Positions 26,228 through 35,022 of a stretch of DNA of 64,000 nucleotides are shown one piece after another. Positions within the stretch are counted from its first letter, which is position 1; each line of letters opens with the position of its first letter. A model generated the notes under the pieces. The model was given only the letters and a program-made list of their open reading frames with translations. It was not told the DNA's origin and ran no database searches. Source of the stretch: Nocardia sp. CNY236 (GTDB lineage Bacteria > Actinomycetota > Actinomycetes > Mycobacteriales > Mycobacteriaceae); assembly GCF_000482385.1 (NCBI RefSeq), contig NZ_KI519395.1, forward strand, positions 103,646 through 167,645, given 5' to 3'. Both the position numbers and the translations under genes were made by a program.

Positions 26228-27379
26228 GTGCGGATCGGGGTTGGACTCTCCACCGCGCCCGCTGCGTCGCGGGCGGGTGAGCAGGCCGCGGTGCGCGCGC
26301 GTGAGCAGCTTGCCGGTGAGGCAGTGTCGCTTGCGATGCTGTTCGTGTCCCGGGCGCACGGCGACGAGGCGTCGGCTGTTCTCGCCGGCGTCCAGCGCAC
26401 GATCCAGGCGCCTGCGCTGGTGGGATGCGTGGCGCAGGCGGTGGTCGCCGGCCGCCGGGAGATCGAAAACGAGCCTGCGGTGGCGGTGTGGTTGGCATCC
26501 GGGCTGCCTGCTGAAACGTTCCGGCTGAACTTTGTGCGCACGGCGAGTGGCGGGTTGCTCACCGGGTACCGCTTCGACAAGCAGACGCGTGACCTGCACC
26601 TGCTGCTTCCGGATGCCCACTCGTTCCCGGCACACGTGCTGCTGCAGCACTTGAACACCGAACTGCCCGGGATAGTCACCATGGGCGGACTGGTGAGCGG
26701 TGCGCCGGGGCCAGACAGTAGCCGACTGTTCCGCGATGCAGATGTGGTGACCTCCGGTGCGGTCGGCGTCCGGCTGCCCGGCCTGCTCAGCGTGCCGGTC
26801 GTTTCGCAGGGCTGTCGCCCGATCGGGTACCCGTATATCGTCACCGGTGCGCGTGGTTCGCTGATCACCGAACTCGGCGGCCGGCCGCCCGTGCAACGGC
26901 TACGAGAGATCATCGAGGTGCTGCCACCGGACGAACAGGACCTGTTCATGCACAGCCTGCAGATCGGGATCGTGGTCGACGAGCATTTGGCGGCGCCGGG
27001 GCAGGGCGACTTCCTGATCCGTGGGGTCCTCGGCGCCGACTTGCCCAGCGGTGCGGTGGAGATCGGTGAGGCCGTCGAGGTCGGTACCACGGTGCAGTTC
27101 CAGGTTCGAGACGCCGTCGGCGCGGACAGGGACCTGCGCGCGACGCTGGCACGGGCGAGCGCGGAGTTGTCCGGAGATCCGGCGGGTGCGCTGCTGTTCA
27201 CCTGCACCGGTCGCGGTCGAAAGATGTTCGGGGTAGCCGATCACGATGCCGCGACGATCGTGGATCTACTCGGCGGCATTCCGCTCGCGGGGTGCTTCGC
27301 CACGGGGGAGATCGGTCCTATCGCCGGCCGCAACGCGCTCCACGGGTTCACCGCGTCCATGGCGCTGTTCGTCGAATGA
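26228..27379 (+). CDS. FIST-domain protein
   Basis: A 383-residue protein with FIST N and FIST C domains (about 20-215 and 220-365). Typical elements are LVGCVAQAVVAGRREIE near the start, GCRPIGYPYIVT in the middle, and LFTCTGRGRKMFG with LAGCFATGEIGPIAGRN near the end. FIST domains are predicted small-molecule sensors, and similar stand-alone proteins occur in mycobacteria. No output domain is attached. GTG 26228 follows a TAGGAT box by 6 nt. Neighbours do not point to a particular pathway. Confidence 0.88.
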   Translation: MRIGVGLSTAPAASRAGEQAAVRAREQLAGEAVSLAMLFVSRAHGDEASAVLAGVQRTIQAPALVGCVAQAVVAGRREIENEPAVAVWLASGLPAETFRLNFVRTASGGLLTGYRFDKQTRDLHLLLPDAHSFPAHVLLQHLNTELPGIVTMGGLVSGAPGPDSSRLFRDADVVTSGAVGVRLPGLLSVPVVSQGCRPIGYPYIVTGARGSLITELGGRPPVQRLREIIEVLPPDEQDLFMHSLQIGIVVDEHLAAPGQGDFLIRGVLGADLPSGAVEIGEAVEVGTTVQFQVRDAVGADRDLRATLARASAELSGDPAGALLFTCTGRGRKMFGVADHDAATIVDLLGGIPLAGCFATGEIGPIAGRNALHGFTASMALFVE

Positions 27380-27465
27380 GCGTCGAGTTACGGCCGCACA
27401 CCGAATAGCTCGAGATCCCTCTGAGGCTTCGTCGCTGCTCGTGGTTGGTCAGAGGGTCTGTTGTC

Positions 27466-27471
27466 TAGTCT
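27466..27471 (+). promoter_or_regulatory. Leaderless-type -10 box for the HAD gene
   Basis: TAGTCT (27466-27471) precedes GTG 27478 by 6 nt. A TTGGTC at 27445-27450 could act as a -35 with a short 15-nt spacer. Confidence 0.45.
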
Positions 27472-27477
27472 CGAGAT

Positions 27478-28299
27478 GTGGCTTCTCCCGGAGGCTGGCG
27501 GCCTCGTCTCGTGGCTCTGGATATCGATGGCACGATCTGTGTCGAGGGCGTGAGTCCTCGTCTCGCGCACACCATGATCAGCCCTCGGGTAAGTGCAGCT
27601 GTGGCGGCGGTGTCGCATTCTGGTGCTCATGTGGTCTTGTCGACGGGTCGGCCCGTGCTGTCGGTGCTGCCGTTTCTGACCGAGCTCGGTTTGTCGACCG
27701 GTGTGTCGATCTGCTCGAATGGCGCGGTCCGGATCGACAGCGCCACCGGCGAGGTTCTCGACCAAATCGTGTTCGACCCGGCCGAACCAGTTGTGGTGTT
27801 GCGTCGGCTGCTCCCGGGCGCGGTGTTCACTGCCGAGGAAGCCGGGGTCGGTGACCGCACCACCCGACACACCGACACGTGCCCGGAGATCAGCAGCAAG
27901 GTACGCGTGGTCGATTTCCCGGGACTGGTAGCAACTCCGACCACCCGGCTGACCGTGCATTGGCCGGGCCGAACCGGTACCGAACTGGCCGCCGCGCTCT
28001 CGGACACGCCGATGCCATGGATACAGTGCGCGATCAGCCTGGACGGGCCCTGGCTGGTCGCGACCTCGGCCGGTGTGACGAAGGCGTCCGCGTTGGAGAC
28101 GCTGCGGGTCGAACTCGGTGTCGCACGAAGCGAAACCCTTGCGGTCGGCGATGGCGTCAACGATCTGGAAATGCTCGCTTGGGCCGCCCACGGGGTGGCC
28201 ATGGGCCAAGCCCCGGACGTCGTTCGTGCCGCCGCCGACGAAGTCTGTCCACCCGTCATCGAGGATGGTCTGGCGACCCTACTGGCACGGTGGTTCTGA
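27478..28299 (+). CDS. HAD-family phosphatase (Cof/IIB type)
   Basis: A 273-residue haloacid dehalogenase-like hydrolase. Motif I is ALDIDGT (nucleophile Asp), motif II LSTGRP, and motifs III-IV are KASALETL and VGDGVNDLEML. The order and the cap between motifs II and III place it in the Cof-type (IIB) sugar-phosphate phosphatases. The substrate is unknown. The GTG start is supported by the -10 box. A 124-bp gap separates it from dnaG. Confidence 0.9.
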   Translation: MASPGGWRPRLVALDIDGTICVEGVSPRLAHTMISPRVSAAVAAVSHSGAHVVLSTGRPVLSVLPFLTELGLSTGVSICSNGAVRIDSATGEVLDQIVFDPAEPVVVLRRLLPGAVFTAEEAGVGDRTTRHTDTCPEISSKVRVVDFPGLVATPTTRLTVHWPGRTGTELAAALSDTPMPWIQCAISLDGPWLVATSAGVTKASALETLRVELGVARSETLAVGDGVNDLEMLAWAAHGVAMGQAPDVVRAAADEVCPPVIEDGLATLLARWF

Positions 28300-28410
28300 T
28301 CACATTACCTCGGCCGCCCCCTCGGACAGGTTTTCGGAGTAGGGGAGGGCTTTGGCCAGGTCGCGCCGCGGCGTATCGAACCGCCTGGGCACCTCGCCGC
28401 CGCATTCCCC

Positions 28411-28416
28411 TAGACT
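28411..28416 (+). promoter_or_regulatory. Leaderless-type -10 box for dnaG
   Basis: TAGACT (28411-28416) precedes the dnaG GTG at 28424 by 7 nt. This fits a transcript starting on the start codon. No strong -35 is seen. Confidence 0.45.
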
Positions 28417-28423
28417 CTGAGCC

Positions 28424-30343
28424 GTGGCCGGACGACTTCCTGATCGCGATATCGCGGCAATCCGTGAACGCGTCCGGATCGAAGACGTGGTGGGTGAGTA
28501 CGTCGCGTTGAAGCGTGCTGGCGCGGACTCCATGAAGGGGTTGTGTCCCTTCCACGACGAGAAGTCACCGTCGTTCCATGTGCGGCCCAACCATGGTCTG
28601 TTCCACTGCTTCGGCTGCGGTGAGGGCGGCGACGTGTTCGCGTTCTTGCAGAAGATCGAACATCTCGGATTCGTCGAGGCGGTCGAGCAGTTGGCCGATC
28701 GCATCGGCTATCGGATCAACTACCAGGGTGGCGGAACCTCGGTGCAGCGTGATCGTGGCACTCGCACCCGGCTGGTCGCGGCGAACGCAGCCGCCCACGA
28801 GTTCTACATGGCCCAATTGCGCGAACCGGAGGCCGAAACCGCGCGTCGGTACCTCATCGACCGTAATTTCGACGCCGCGGTCGCGCAGCAGTTCGGCTGC
28901 GGCTATGCCCCGGCCGGCTGGGACGCGCTGACCAAGCATCTTTTGCGCAAGGGGTTCGAGTTCAAAGAGCTGGAGGCCGCCGGTCTGTCTCGGCAAGGTC
29001 AGCGCGGTCCGATCGACCGATTCCATCGGCGGTTGTTGTGGCCGATCCGCAATCTCGGTGGCGATGTCATCGGGTTCGGCGCCCGCAGACTGTTCGATGA
29101 CGACACATTGCCCGCCAAGTACATCAACACCCCGGAAACGGTGCTGTACAAGAAATCTCAGGTACTTTTCGGTCTCGACCATGCCAAGCGGGCGATCGCG
29201 AAGGGGCACCAGGCGGTCGTGGTCGAGGGATACACCGATGTGATGGCAATGCATTTGGCGGGTGTGCACACTGCCGTCGCCTCCTGCGGTACTGCCTTCG
29301 GCGACGAGCACCTCGCGCTGTTACGTCGCTTGATGATGGACGACAACTTCTGGCGCGGCGAGATCATCTATACCTTCGACGGCGATGCCGCGGGTCGGGC
29401 AGCAGCGTTGAAAGCCTTTGCTGGAGACCAGAAGCTGGCCGGCCAGACCTACATTGCCGTCGCACCGGACGGGCAGGACCCCTGCGAGTTGCGTCAGCAC
29501 TCCGGTGACAATGCGGTCCGGGATCTGGTTGCGCGCCGGACACCGTTGTACGAGTTCGTGATTCGCGGTCTGCTGGCCGATCACGACCTCGACAGTGCTG
29601 AAGGTCAAGTGGAGGCCTTGCGCCGTGCGGTGCCGGTGGTCGCGCAGATCAAGGACAATGCGCTGCGCAAGGCCTACGCCACCAAACTGGCCGGCTGGGT
29701 GGGCTGGGACGACATTCAGACGGTCGTGCGGCGAGTCGGTGAAGAGGCCAGGCGCCGCCGCAACGGCAGTGCACGCGGTGGCAAGGATCGCCCGCCTGTT
29801 CCGCGTGAGGTTCTGGCCGAACATCCTGCGGCTCGGCCCAATCCGAACGATCCCACGTTGCTGCCACAGCGGCAGGCATTGGCCGCTGCGTTGCAGTATC
29901 CGGCGATGGCCGGCGCAAGTTTCGACGCACTCGAAGTAGCGGCCTTCACCCACCCTGGATATGCCGTCGTCCGTTCGCTGATCACCGAAGCGGGCGGAGC
30001 GGCGGCTGGACTCGGCGGCGCCGAGTGGGTCAACGCCGTTGCCGACCGCACCGATGACCTTGCTGTGCGCGCACTGCTGTCGGAACTGGCCACCGAGCCA
30101 CTGCCGGTGAAATCAGCGGACGATATTCCGCGATTCATCGCCGGTGTACTGGCTCGTACTCAGGAAGCGTGGGTCGGTCGGCAAATTGCCGAGCTCAAGT
30201 CCAAACTGCAACGGGTGTCGTCGACCGAGCAGTCGGATGCCTATTTCGCGCTTTTCGGCGACCTCGTGGCGCTCGAGCAATACCGCAAGAGCCTTCTCAC
30301 CCAGGCAATGGGCAACCACGACGATTTCGCCACCGGGGCCTAG
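28424..30343 (+). CDS. dnaG: DNA primase DnaG
   Basis: A 639-residue primase that makes RNA primers at the replication fork. The N-terminal CHC2 zinc domain has CPFHDEKSPSF and FHCFGCGEGGD. The catalytic TOPRIM domain has VVVEGYTDVMAMHLAG and TFDGDAAGRAA. The C-terminal helicase-binding domain begins after a charged linker near residue 450. The dgt-to-dnaG neighbourhood, followed by tRNA-Asn, matches mycobacteria. The start is a GTG with a -10 box 7 nt upstream. Confidence 0.96.
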   Translation: MAGRLPDRDIAAIRERVRIEDVVGEYVALKRAGADSMKGLCPFHDEKSPSFHVRPNHGLFHCFGCGEGGDVFAFLQKIEHLGFVEAVEQLADRIGYRINYQGGGTSVQRDRGTRTRLVAANAAAHEFYMAQLREPEAETARRYLIDRNFDAAVAQQFGCGYAPAGWDALTKHLLRKGFEFKELEAAGLSRQGQRGPIDRFHRRLLWPIRNLGGDVIGFGARRLFDDDTLPAKYINTPETVLYKKSQVLFGLDHAKRAIAKGHQAVVVEGYTDVMAMHLAGVHTAVASCGTAFGDEHLALLRRLMMDDNFWRGEIIYTFDGDAAGRAAALKAFAGDQKLAGQTYIAVAPDGQDPCELRQHSGDNAVRDLVARRTPLYEFVIRGLLADHDLDSAEGQVEALRRAVPVVAQIKDNALRKAYATKLAGWVGWDDIQTVVRRVGEEARRRRNGSARGGKDRPPVPREVLAEHPAARPNPNDPTLLPQRQALAAALQYPAMAGASFDALEVAAFTHPGYAVVRSLITEAGGAAAGLGGAEWVNAVADRTDDLAVRALLSELATEPLPVKSADDIPRFIAGVLARTQEAWVGRQIAELKSKLQRVSSTEQSDAYFALFGDLVALEQYRKSLLTQAMGNHDDFATGA

Positions 30344-30540
30344 GGTGTGCCTCCCAATGGCCATTCGACCACCAGGGCCAGAACCTGATCAGGGCGTTCC
30401 GGTATGATGGTACGGATTCTTCTGCGCCGCAGTAGCTTACGGTTCGCTGCAGCGGGTGCGCCATGTCGTCGAGTAACCCGTCTGGGGTGATGCGGCCGCG
30501 ATCTTCCTGCCCTTGGCCGTGCTGCGATTCCAGCGGTTGA

Positions 30541-31208
30541 GCCGCTGATCTGCTGCTGCGGGTACTGCAGCTTCAACGGGCTTTCGAGGACGGCGCATGG
30601 ACCGCTGCCGCCTTGACCGGGCGCTATCTGCGCCGGGTGTCGGAGATCGACTCTTCCGGTCCGACGCTGAGGTCGTTGATCGAGGTGAACCCCGATGCGC
30701 AGGCAATTGCCGATGGGTTCGATGCGGAGCGGCGGCAGGGCCGGGTCCGCGGTCCGCTCGTCGGGATCAAACCCATTGTCGGGTTGCTGAGTCGCTCGGG
30801 TGTCATCGGGGTGGCCGCTCCACAGGACACCACCGGGCCCATGGGCCGCTGCGTGGCCGATGTGACCACCATGTTGACCGTACTTGGGGCCGTACCGACG
30901 GAATCGACAAGGCGCTGCACGAACACCGGCTGGACGCGATCGTCGCACCGACCGAAGGGTCACCGCCGTACGTCATCGACCCGCTGGTCGGGGACAACGT
31001 CCTGCCGGGTGGGTGTTCCACAGCCCCTGCGGTAGCGGGATACCCACACATTTCGGTGCCTGCCGGCTATGTGCACGACTTGCCTGTCGGATTGTCGTTC
31101 TTCGCGGGAGCATTTGCGGAGTCCAAGCTCATCGGCTACCCGTACGCTTTCGAGCAGGCGACGCGAGTGCGACGACCGCCACAATTCTCGCCTACTCTGA
31201 CGACCTGA
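30541..31208 (+). pseudogene. Amidase pseudogene with two internal deletions
   Basis: Three pieces of an amidase-signature enzyme lie in a row. The N-terminal piece (LQLQRAFEDGAWTAAALTGR to VRGPL, up to about 30758) runs directly into VGIKPIVGLLSRSGV. The roughly 120 residues that carry the catalytic Lys and Ser residues are therefore missing. Near 30895 a second deletion with a frameshift joins VLGAVP to the C-terminal part GIDKALHEHRLDAIVAPTEG and on to QFSPTL. The upstream side has an in-frame stop at 30538 and no start codon. It is not the source of the intact amidase at 36221, which is of a different subtype. Confidence 0.85.
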
Positions 31209-31454
31209 AACCATACGGGTAGCCCGTCTCTCTGGCGCTGCTTCGAACTGCCGAAAGCATGAACGCCCTGTCAGCGGATCCGATGGTCATTTTGCCGATG
31301 CCAGCAAATCAGCGTCGAGCCCGGCGCCGTCGCTATCAGTGCCGATCTCGACTCACACCATGATCACGGAGGGATGGAGTACTGGCCCACGTCCGATATC
31401 GCCCTGTCCAGATGGTCCGGGCGCGACAGCTCGCACCTCGATGAGGTGGTGTGC

Positions 31455-31700
31455 TCAGCGTCGCAGCTGATCGTGCGGCACCAGCACGGTGGTCCGCTCG
31501 TCGAGCGGTTCCATCGGCTCCAGTACGGGGCGGGTGCTGAGCCTGTCCGATAGTCTCTGCCTGCCGACGAGGACGAGCTTGCGGGTCACCGGGCTCGCGG
31601 CTACCGCGCGAGTCGCCGCGCTGATCTGCTCGTAGCGAGCTCGCCCAGCCTTGCTGCCGAGCACGTACCCCGCCGCTACGCCGATGATCAACCGCAGCAT
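31455..31700 (-). CDS. Small protein with N-terminal YtxH-like segment
   Basis: An 81-residue protein. It opens with a short hydrophobic, glycine-rich helix (MLRLIIGVAAGYVLGSKAGR) followed by RYEQISAATRAV, a pattern seen in YtxH-like and similar small actinobacterial proteins. A small gene of this type also lies beside dnaG in mycobacteria (Rv2342 position), which supports it being real. Its tail is Arg-rich. The function is unknown. The 246 bp between the amidase remnant and this gene hold nothing I recognise. Confidence 0.65.
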   Translation of the reverse strand: MLRLIIGVAAGYVLGSKAGRARYEQISAATRAVAASPVTRKLVLVGRQRLSDRLSTRPVLEPMEPLDERTTVLVPHDQLRR

Positions 31701-31898
31701 CTCGATGTGCTCCTCCCAGTCGCCCGTTTGCCGCCCCTATCCTGCCCGACGCCCCACGAGGCTGTCGATCCGGATACCCACTACCAACTCCCGCGCGATT
31801 TCGTACAACTCAGCAGGTAGCGAAGCGATTTGGGCTCCGCTCGGCCATGCGCTAAAGTTGTTGTCAGGTCATCCCCGGTCGGGATGATCCGCCAATAT

Positions 31899-31971
31899 TC
31901 CCCTATAGCTCAATTGGCAGAGCAGCCGACTGTTAATCGGCAGGTTTCTGGTTCGAGTCCAGATGGGGGAG
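31899..31971 (+). tRNA. asnT: tRNA-Asn (anticodon GTT)
   Basis: A 73-nt cloverleaf. The acceptor strands TCCCCTA and TGGGGGA pair with one G-U, followed by discriminator G. The D stem is GCTC/GAGC. The anticodon stem GCCGA/TCGGC holds the loop CTGTTAA with anticodon GTT. The T stem TCTGG/CCAGA holds TTCGAGT. CCA is not encoded. tRNA-Asn also lies near dnaG in mycobacteria. Its 3' half is partly duplicated at 34925. Confidence 0.97.
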
Positions 31972-31973
31972 CA

Positions 31974-32394
31974 ATTATCAGCAGCAAAGCTGTGTTTCGC
32001 TTCTTGGATTCGATCCCGAGGCACGAAAACGACATGGTTTTGGACAAGGTGTTTTTCGATGCACCAATGCCGGGTGGTTTGCTCTGAATTTCCTACCGGA
32101 ATATGGTAGCAGCTTGCAGTTCGATGGGAGTCCGGGCTGTGTCACTCGGAATGGGGCGTAAGAAAGTTGCGGAGATTTCGTCCCATCGTCGTGTGACGAA
32201 CAATCAGCTTGTAATCGAAAGATCCTGACCCGTTCGGTCAGTGGGTCCAGAGCGGCGCGATCCTCGCCGTCGTGACGAGTATGCGGGAACCATCGCATTC
32301 GAGTTCAGCAGTGCGTTGCGGGGCGGGAATCTCGCCGAAACCTTCGTCCTCAACCGCTACCGCAAGCGAACACCATAGGGCCGGTGGGTGCCGA
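31974..32394. other. Non-coding stretch after tRNA-Asn
   Basis: About 420 bp with no convincing gene on either strand and more A/T than the flanks. The motif GACCCGTTCGGT at about 32228 recurs near 34905, just inside the degenerate tRNA copy, so both ends of the putative element share it. Confidence 0.5.
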
Positions 32395-32547
32395 CTACTC
32401 GCCGTCCTCGTCCTCGATCCGCTGCCGGATTCCCTCCACGGACCGGTCTTTCGGGATGTGCTCGGGCCACAGGATCGCGGTCACCAGCACCACCAAGGGC
32501 AGGCCGATCACGGCCACCCACCCGAGGATGATCCATCCACTAGTCAT
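32395..32547 (-). CDS. Small one-helix membrane protein
   Basis: A predicted 50-residue protein beginning MTSGWIILGWVAVIGLPLVV and continuing hydrophobic to about residue 27 before a charged tail (PKDRSVEGIRQRIEDEDGE). It has one transmembrane helix. Its ATG overlaps the stop of the upstream gene as ATGA, the typical coupling overlap, which is the main support for both small genes. It lies inside the putative tRNA-Asn element. The function is unknown. Confidence 0.55.
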   Translation of the reverse strand: MTSGWIILGWVAVIGLPLVVLVTAILWPEHIPKDRSVEGIRQRIEDEDGE

Positions 32548-32741
32548 CGAATTGTACTGTTCCACAAGATGATCAGTTCCATGTCGATCACTGGTAGAGG
32601 CACGGCCGCGATGGCCGACAGGGCATCGGGGTGGAATTCGTCCAGTTCGTCTACGCGGATCGGCCACCCGTCCAGGCCGACCATCGACCATGTGCCGTCG
32701 CTGTGCTGGAGGTACCGCCCGGTGTTCATCGCTGAGTCCAT
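32544..32741 (-). CDS. Small hypothetical protein
   Basis: A predicted 65-residue protein starting MDSAMNTGRYLQHSDGTWSM and rich in acidic and hydrophobic residues (DELDEFHPDALSAIAAVPLP). It has no signal or membrane helix and I do not recognise the family. It is coupled to the downstream one-helix protein by a 4-bp ATGA overlap. Its promoter region holds the 31-bp repeat at 32752. Confidence 0.5.
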   Translation of the reverse strand: MDSAMNTGRYLQHSDGTWSMVGLDGWPIRVDELDEFHPDALSAIAAVPLPVIDMELIILWNSTIR

Positions 32742-32751
32742 ATGGTCCGTG

Positions 32752-32782
32752 CATCCGGCTACACAGTTGGTAGGCACCCGCC
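32752..32782. repeat. 31-bp direct repeat, copy 1
   Basis: CATCCGGCTACACAGTTGGT followed by A[G]GCACCCGCC. It matches 33794-33824 at 30 of 31 positions. A weaker TATGGTC-GT match extends the similarity about 10 bp upstream. Each copy precedes an XRE-type gene by 80-155 bp. Confidence 0.85.
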
Positions 32783-32906
32783 ACCGGGGACTCTGTGAGG
32801 GCACGGCGTCTACCCAGCGGCGGGCTGAAATAGACGCTATGTGTGCGAAACCAGTCCGAACTGGCTTACGGTGTTGACAGGTGTTTTCAGTCGGGAGCTG
32901 GGGCAC

Positions 32907-33631
32907 ATGGAACCAGGGGCGATGCTTCGGGCCGCGCGAGAAGCGGCGGGGGTAGCGCTGCGTGAAATCGCCCGGCGAGCCCACTGGCAGTGCTCCCGGC
33001 GGTGCAGGGCATAGCGACGATGGCGGAGTCCTTCGCTGACTCCGCGCGGTCGAGCGTAGCCGGTAGGGCGGCGGGAATCGCTTCGGAGATAGCCCAGTAC
33101 CGAGGATGGCTGGAGCACGCGACCGGTGCCGACACCGCCTGTCGGAAGAGTCTTCGCAAGGCGGTGGATCTGGCTATCGAGTCCGGCGACCCTGACCGCC
33201 TGGTGCATGGTTTGTCGTTCACCGCGTACGTGGATCTGGAACGAGGAGACTGGGCCGAGTCCGCTGCTCTGTCGGACGCGGCCCTCCGGGTGCCCGGAGT
33301 CCATCCACTGATCGGTGTTTACGAGCGCTTCCAGCGCGCCCGTGTCCATGCGGTGAACGGTGAGCCATGCGAAGCGCAGCGCCTACTGGTGATGGCCGAC
33401 AAGACGGCAGACTCGGCTGCGGCGGAAGGCGCTCCGGACGCCGGATATTGGTACACCCCTGGATTCTTCGGACTCCAGCGTGCCCGCGTACTGCGGACCC
33501 TGGGGCGGGTCGACCGGTCACGGGATGAGGTCGAAGCGGCAGTGGACGCGCTACCGGTCGAGCACCGCCGCTCGGAGTGGGCGGCGAAGTGGAGACGGGC
33601 GGCGGAGGGGGAAGCGGATGTTCCCCACTGA
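32907..33631 (+). pseudogene. XRE-type regulator pseudogene
   Basis: The frame from ATG 32907 encodes the start of an XRE helix-turn-helix (MEPGAMLRAAREAAGVALRE ... REIARRAHW) but hits TAG at 33012. From about 32990 another frame encodes the C-terminal helical domain (YRGWLEHATGADTACRKSL to about residue 210, with GYWYTPGFFGLQRARVL). It aligns with the intact paralogue at 33902. Compared with that, the end of the HTH and about 85 residues are missing at the junction. A deletion plus frameshift has therefore disabled it. An inverted repeat CCAGT/ACTGG (32851-32864) and TTGACA (32874-32879) lie upstream. Confidence 0.8.
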
Positions 33632-33793
33632 CCATGCCCCTGTGCGTGCCCGGATAGAGCGCATGGATTCGGCTGGAAAACTGCGGACGCCACCCTCTTC
33701 TGAAACCACGAAAAATGTTGCAGAGAAGCATAACTGCGGACATCGTCGGGCGTGGTCCTGTGCAGTTGGTCGTCTGAAAGTTATGGTCTGTCC

Positions 33794-33824
33794 CATCCGG
33801 CTACACAGTTGGTAAGCACCCGCC
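33794..33824. repeat. 31-bp direct repeat, copy 2
   Basis: Second copy of the 32752 repeat, with A in place of G at the single mismatch (GGTAAGCACC). It lies 78 bp before the intact XRE-type gene. It may be part of a shared promoter or operator, or the homology left by duplication of the regulator gene. Confidence 0.85.
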
Positions 33825-33901
33825 GGACTCGACCCGACGCCAGGTGCTGGGGAAAGTGTTTTCCTCCAGCGTCGTTCGCTGAACAGGTTTACTGTTTGCT
33901 T

Positions 33902-34873
33902 GTGTCTACCGATGCGGGAGTGGCGGGCGAACTGCTGCGGGAGCTGCGCATGGTCGCGGGGATCAGGTTACGCCGGATGGCTGGCCGAACTTCCTTCACT
34001 CCCGGCTATCTATCGCTCGTCGAGACCGGACAGCGACCCGTCACAGCCACGGTGCTCGAGGCGTATCGGTCGGTGCTGTGCGACCCCGTGCTGGGACTCG
34101 ATGCTGTCGACCTGGAACGGCTCGGCTCGACCGTGGGCCACCCGTCGAGCGCGGGCCGCGCGGGGTTGGCGGACCTCACGGTCGTCCTCGAGCGCACTCG
34201 GCACCTCGAGGACGTCGCCGGGGCGGCGTCCGTCGTGCAGCTGGTCCGCGGCATGGACACCACCGCGCGCACCCTGGCACGCCACCGTGCAGGCGGCTCA
34301 GCGTCGGCCAGTCTTGCATCCGAAGTCGCCTGCTACCGTGGCTGGCTGGAACAGACCACGAATCGGGGGCACCTGGCGGACCGGATCCTGGGGGATGCTG
34401 TGAAGCTCGCCGAGGACGGTGACGACCCATCACAGCTTGCGCACGCGCGCAGCTTCCGCGCCGACACCGCTCGCCACAACGGCGATCTGCGGCGCGCGGT
34501 CGACCTGACCGAGTCGGCGATAGCCGTCACGCGGGCGCACCCGATTCTCGGTGTCTACGACCGCTTCCAGCGGGCCGAGCTGCTCGCGCTGCAAGGTGAT
34601 CGTCGCCGGGCCGCGCGGGCACTGAAGCACGCCGACGCCGCAGCCGCCGCGACGGAGGGCATCGACCTTCCCTCGTTCGGCTACTGGTACACCCCAGGGT
34701 TCTGGGGCCTCGAGCGCGGCATTGTGCTGGCGGCGATGGGCAACATGGCGGACGCGATCCGGGAAGCCGAAGATGGGTACGCGGCTCTGCCGGACGGGCA
34801 CAAGGGCACCGACTGGGCGCGCTCGATGCTCACCCAGATCGACCCGGAGATGAGCACGGGCGCCACCACATAG
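33902..34873 (+). CDS. XRE-type regulator with C-terminal helical repeats
   Basis: A predicted 323-residue regulator. The N-terminal HTH has ELLRELRMVAGIRLRRMAGR then SFTPGYLSLVETGQRPVT, the XRE pattern including the Leu-Val-Glu-x-Gly core. The rest is helical and TPR-like, with RAHPILGVYDRFQRAELLAL and GYWYTPGFWGLERGIVL. Such proteins are common accessory regulators in Nocardia and Streptomyces. I chose GTG 33902 because it gives the usual short lead to the HTH; the open frame extends upstream through repeat sequence. It is the intact paralogue of the pseudogene at 32907. Confidence 0.8.
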   Translation: MSTDAGVAGELLRELRMVAGIRLRRMAGRTSFTPGYLSLVETGQRPVTATVLEAYRSVLCDPVLGLDAVDLERLGSTVGHPSSAGRAGLADLTVVLERTRHLEDVAGAASVVQLVRGMDTTARTLARHRAGGSASASLASEVACYRGWLEQTTNRGHLADRILGDAVKLAEDGDDPSQLAHARSFRADTARHNGDLRRAVDLTESAIAVTRAHPILGVYDRFQRAELLALQGDRRRAARALKHADAAAAATEGIDLPSFGYWYTPGFWGLERGIVLAAMGNMADAIREAEDGYAALPDGHKGTDWARSMLTQIDPEMSTGATT

Positions 34874-34924
34874 TTGGTGAATCCGCGACAAATTCAGACC
34901 CGTTCGGTGGTCATCCGAAAGTTC

Positions 34925-34962
34925 ACCGGCGGGTTTCTGGTTCGACTCCATACGGAGGAGGA
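34925..34962 (+). repeat. Degenerate copy of tRNA-Asn 3' half (possible attR)
   Basis: Thirty-eight bases align without gaps to tRNA-Asn 31936-31973 with 31 identities, including the unbroken 14-mer GGTTTCTGGTTCGA. The T-stem pairing is broken (TCTGG against CCATA), so it is not a functional tRNA. tRNA 3' ends are common attachment sites, and this copy would mark the far end of an element inserted at tRNA-Asn. Confidence 0.7.
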
Positions 34963-35022
34963 TCCCGACCACGTGCTGGTGGGCGTTCACCCGTGACCCT
35001 CACTAGTATGCAGGCTGAGCCG

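Noticed and set aside
30340..30963. Minus-strand 207-codon frame opposite the amidase remnant
   Set aside because: It is antisense to recognisable amidase pieces and has the Arg/Pro bias of a shadow frame.
32272..32877. Plus-strand 201-codon frame in the tRNA-Asn element
   Set aside because: It lies opposite the two coupled small genes and has no start signal. The minus-strand frames have better composition and an ATGA overlap.
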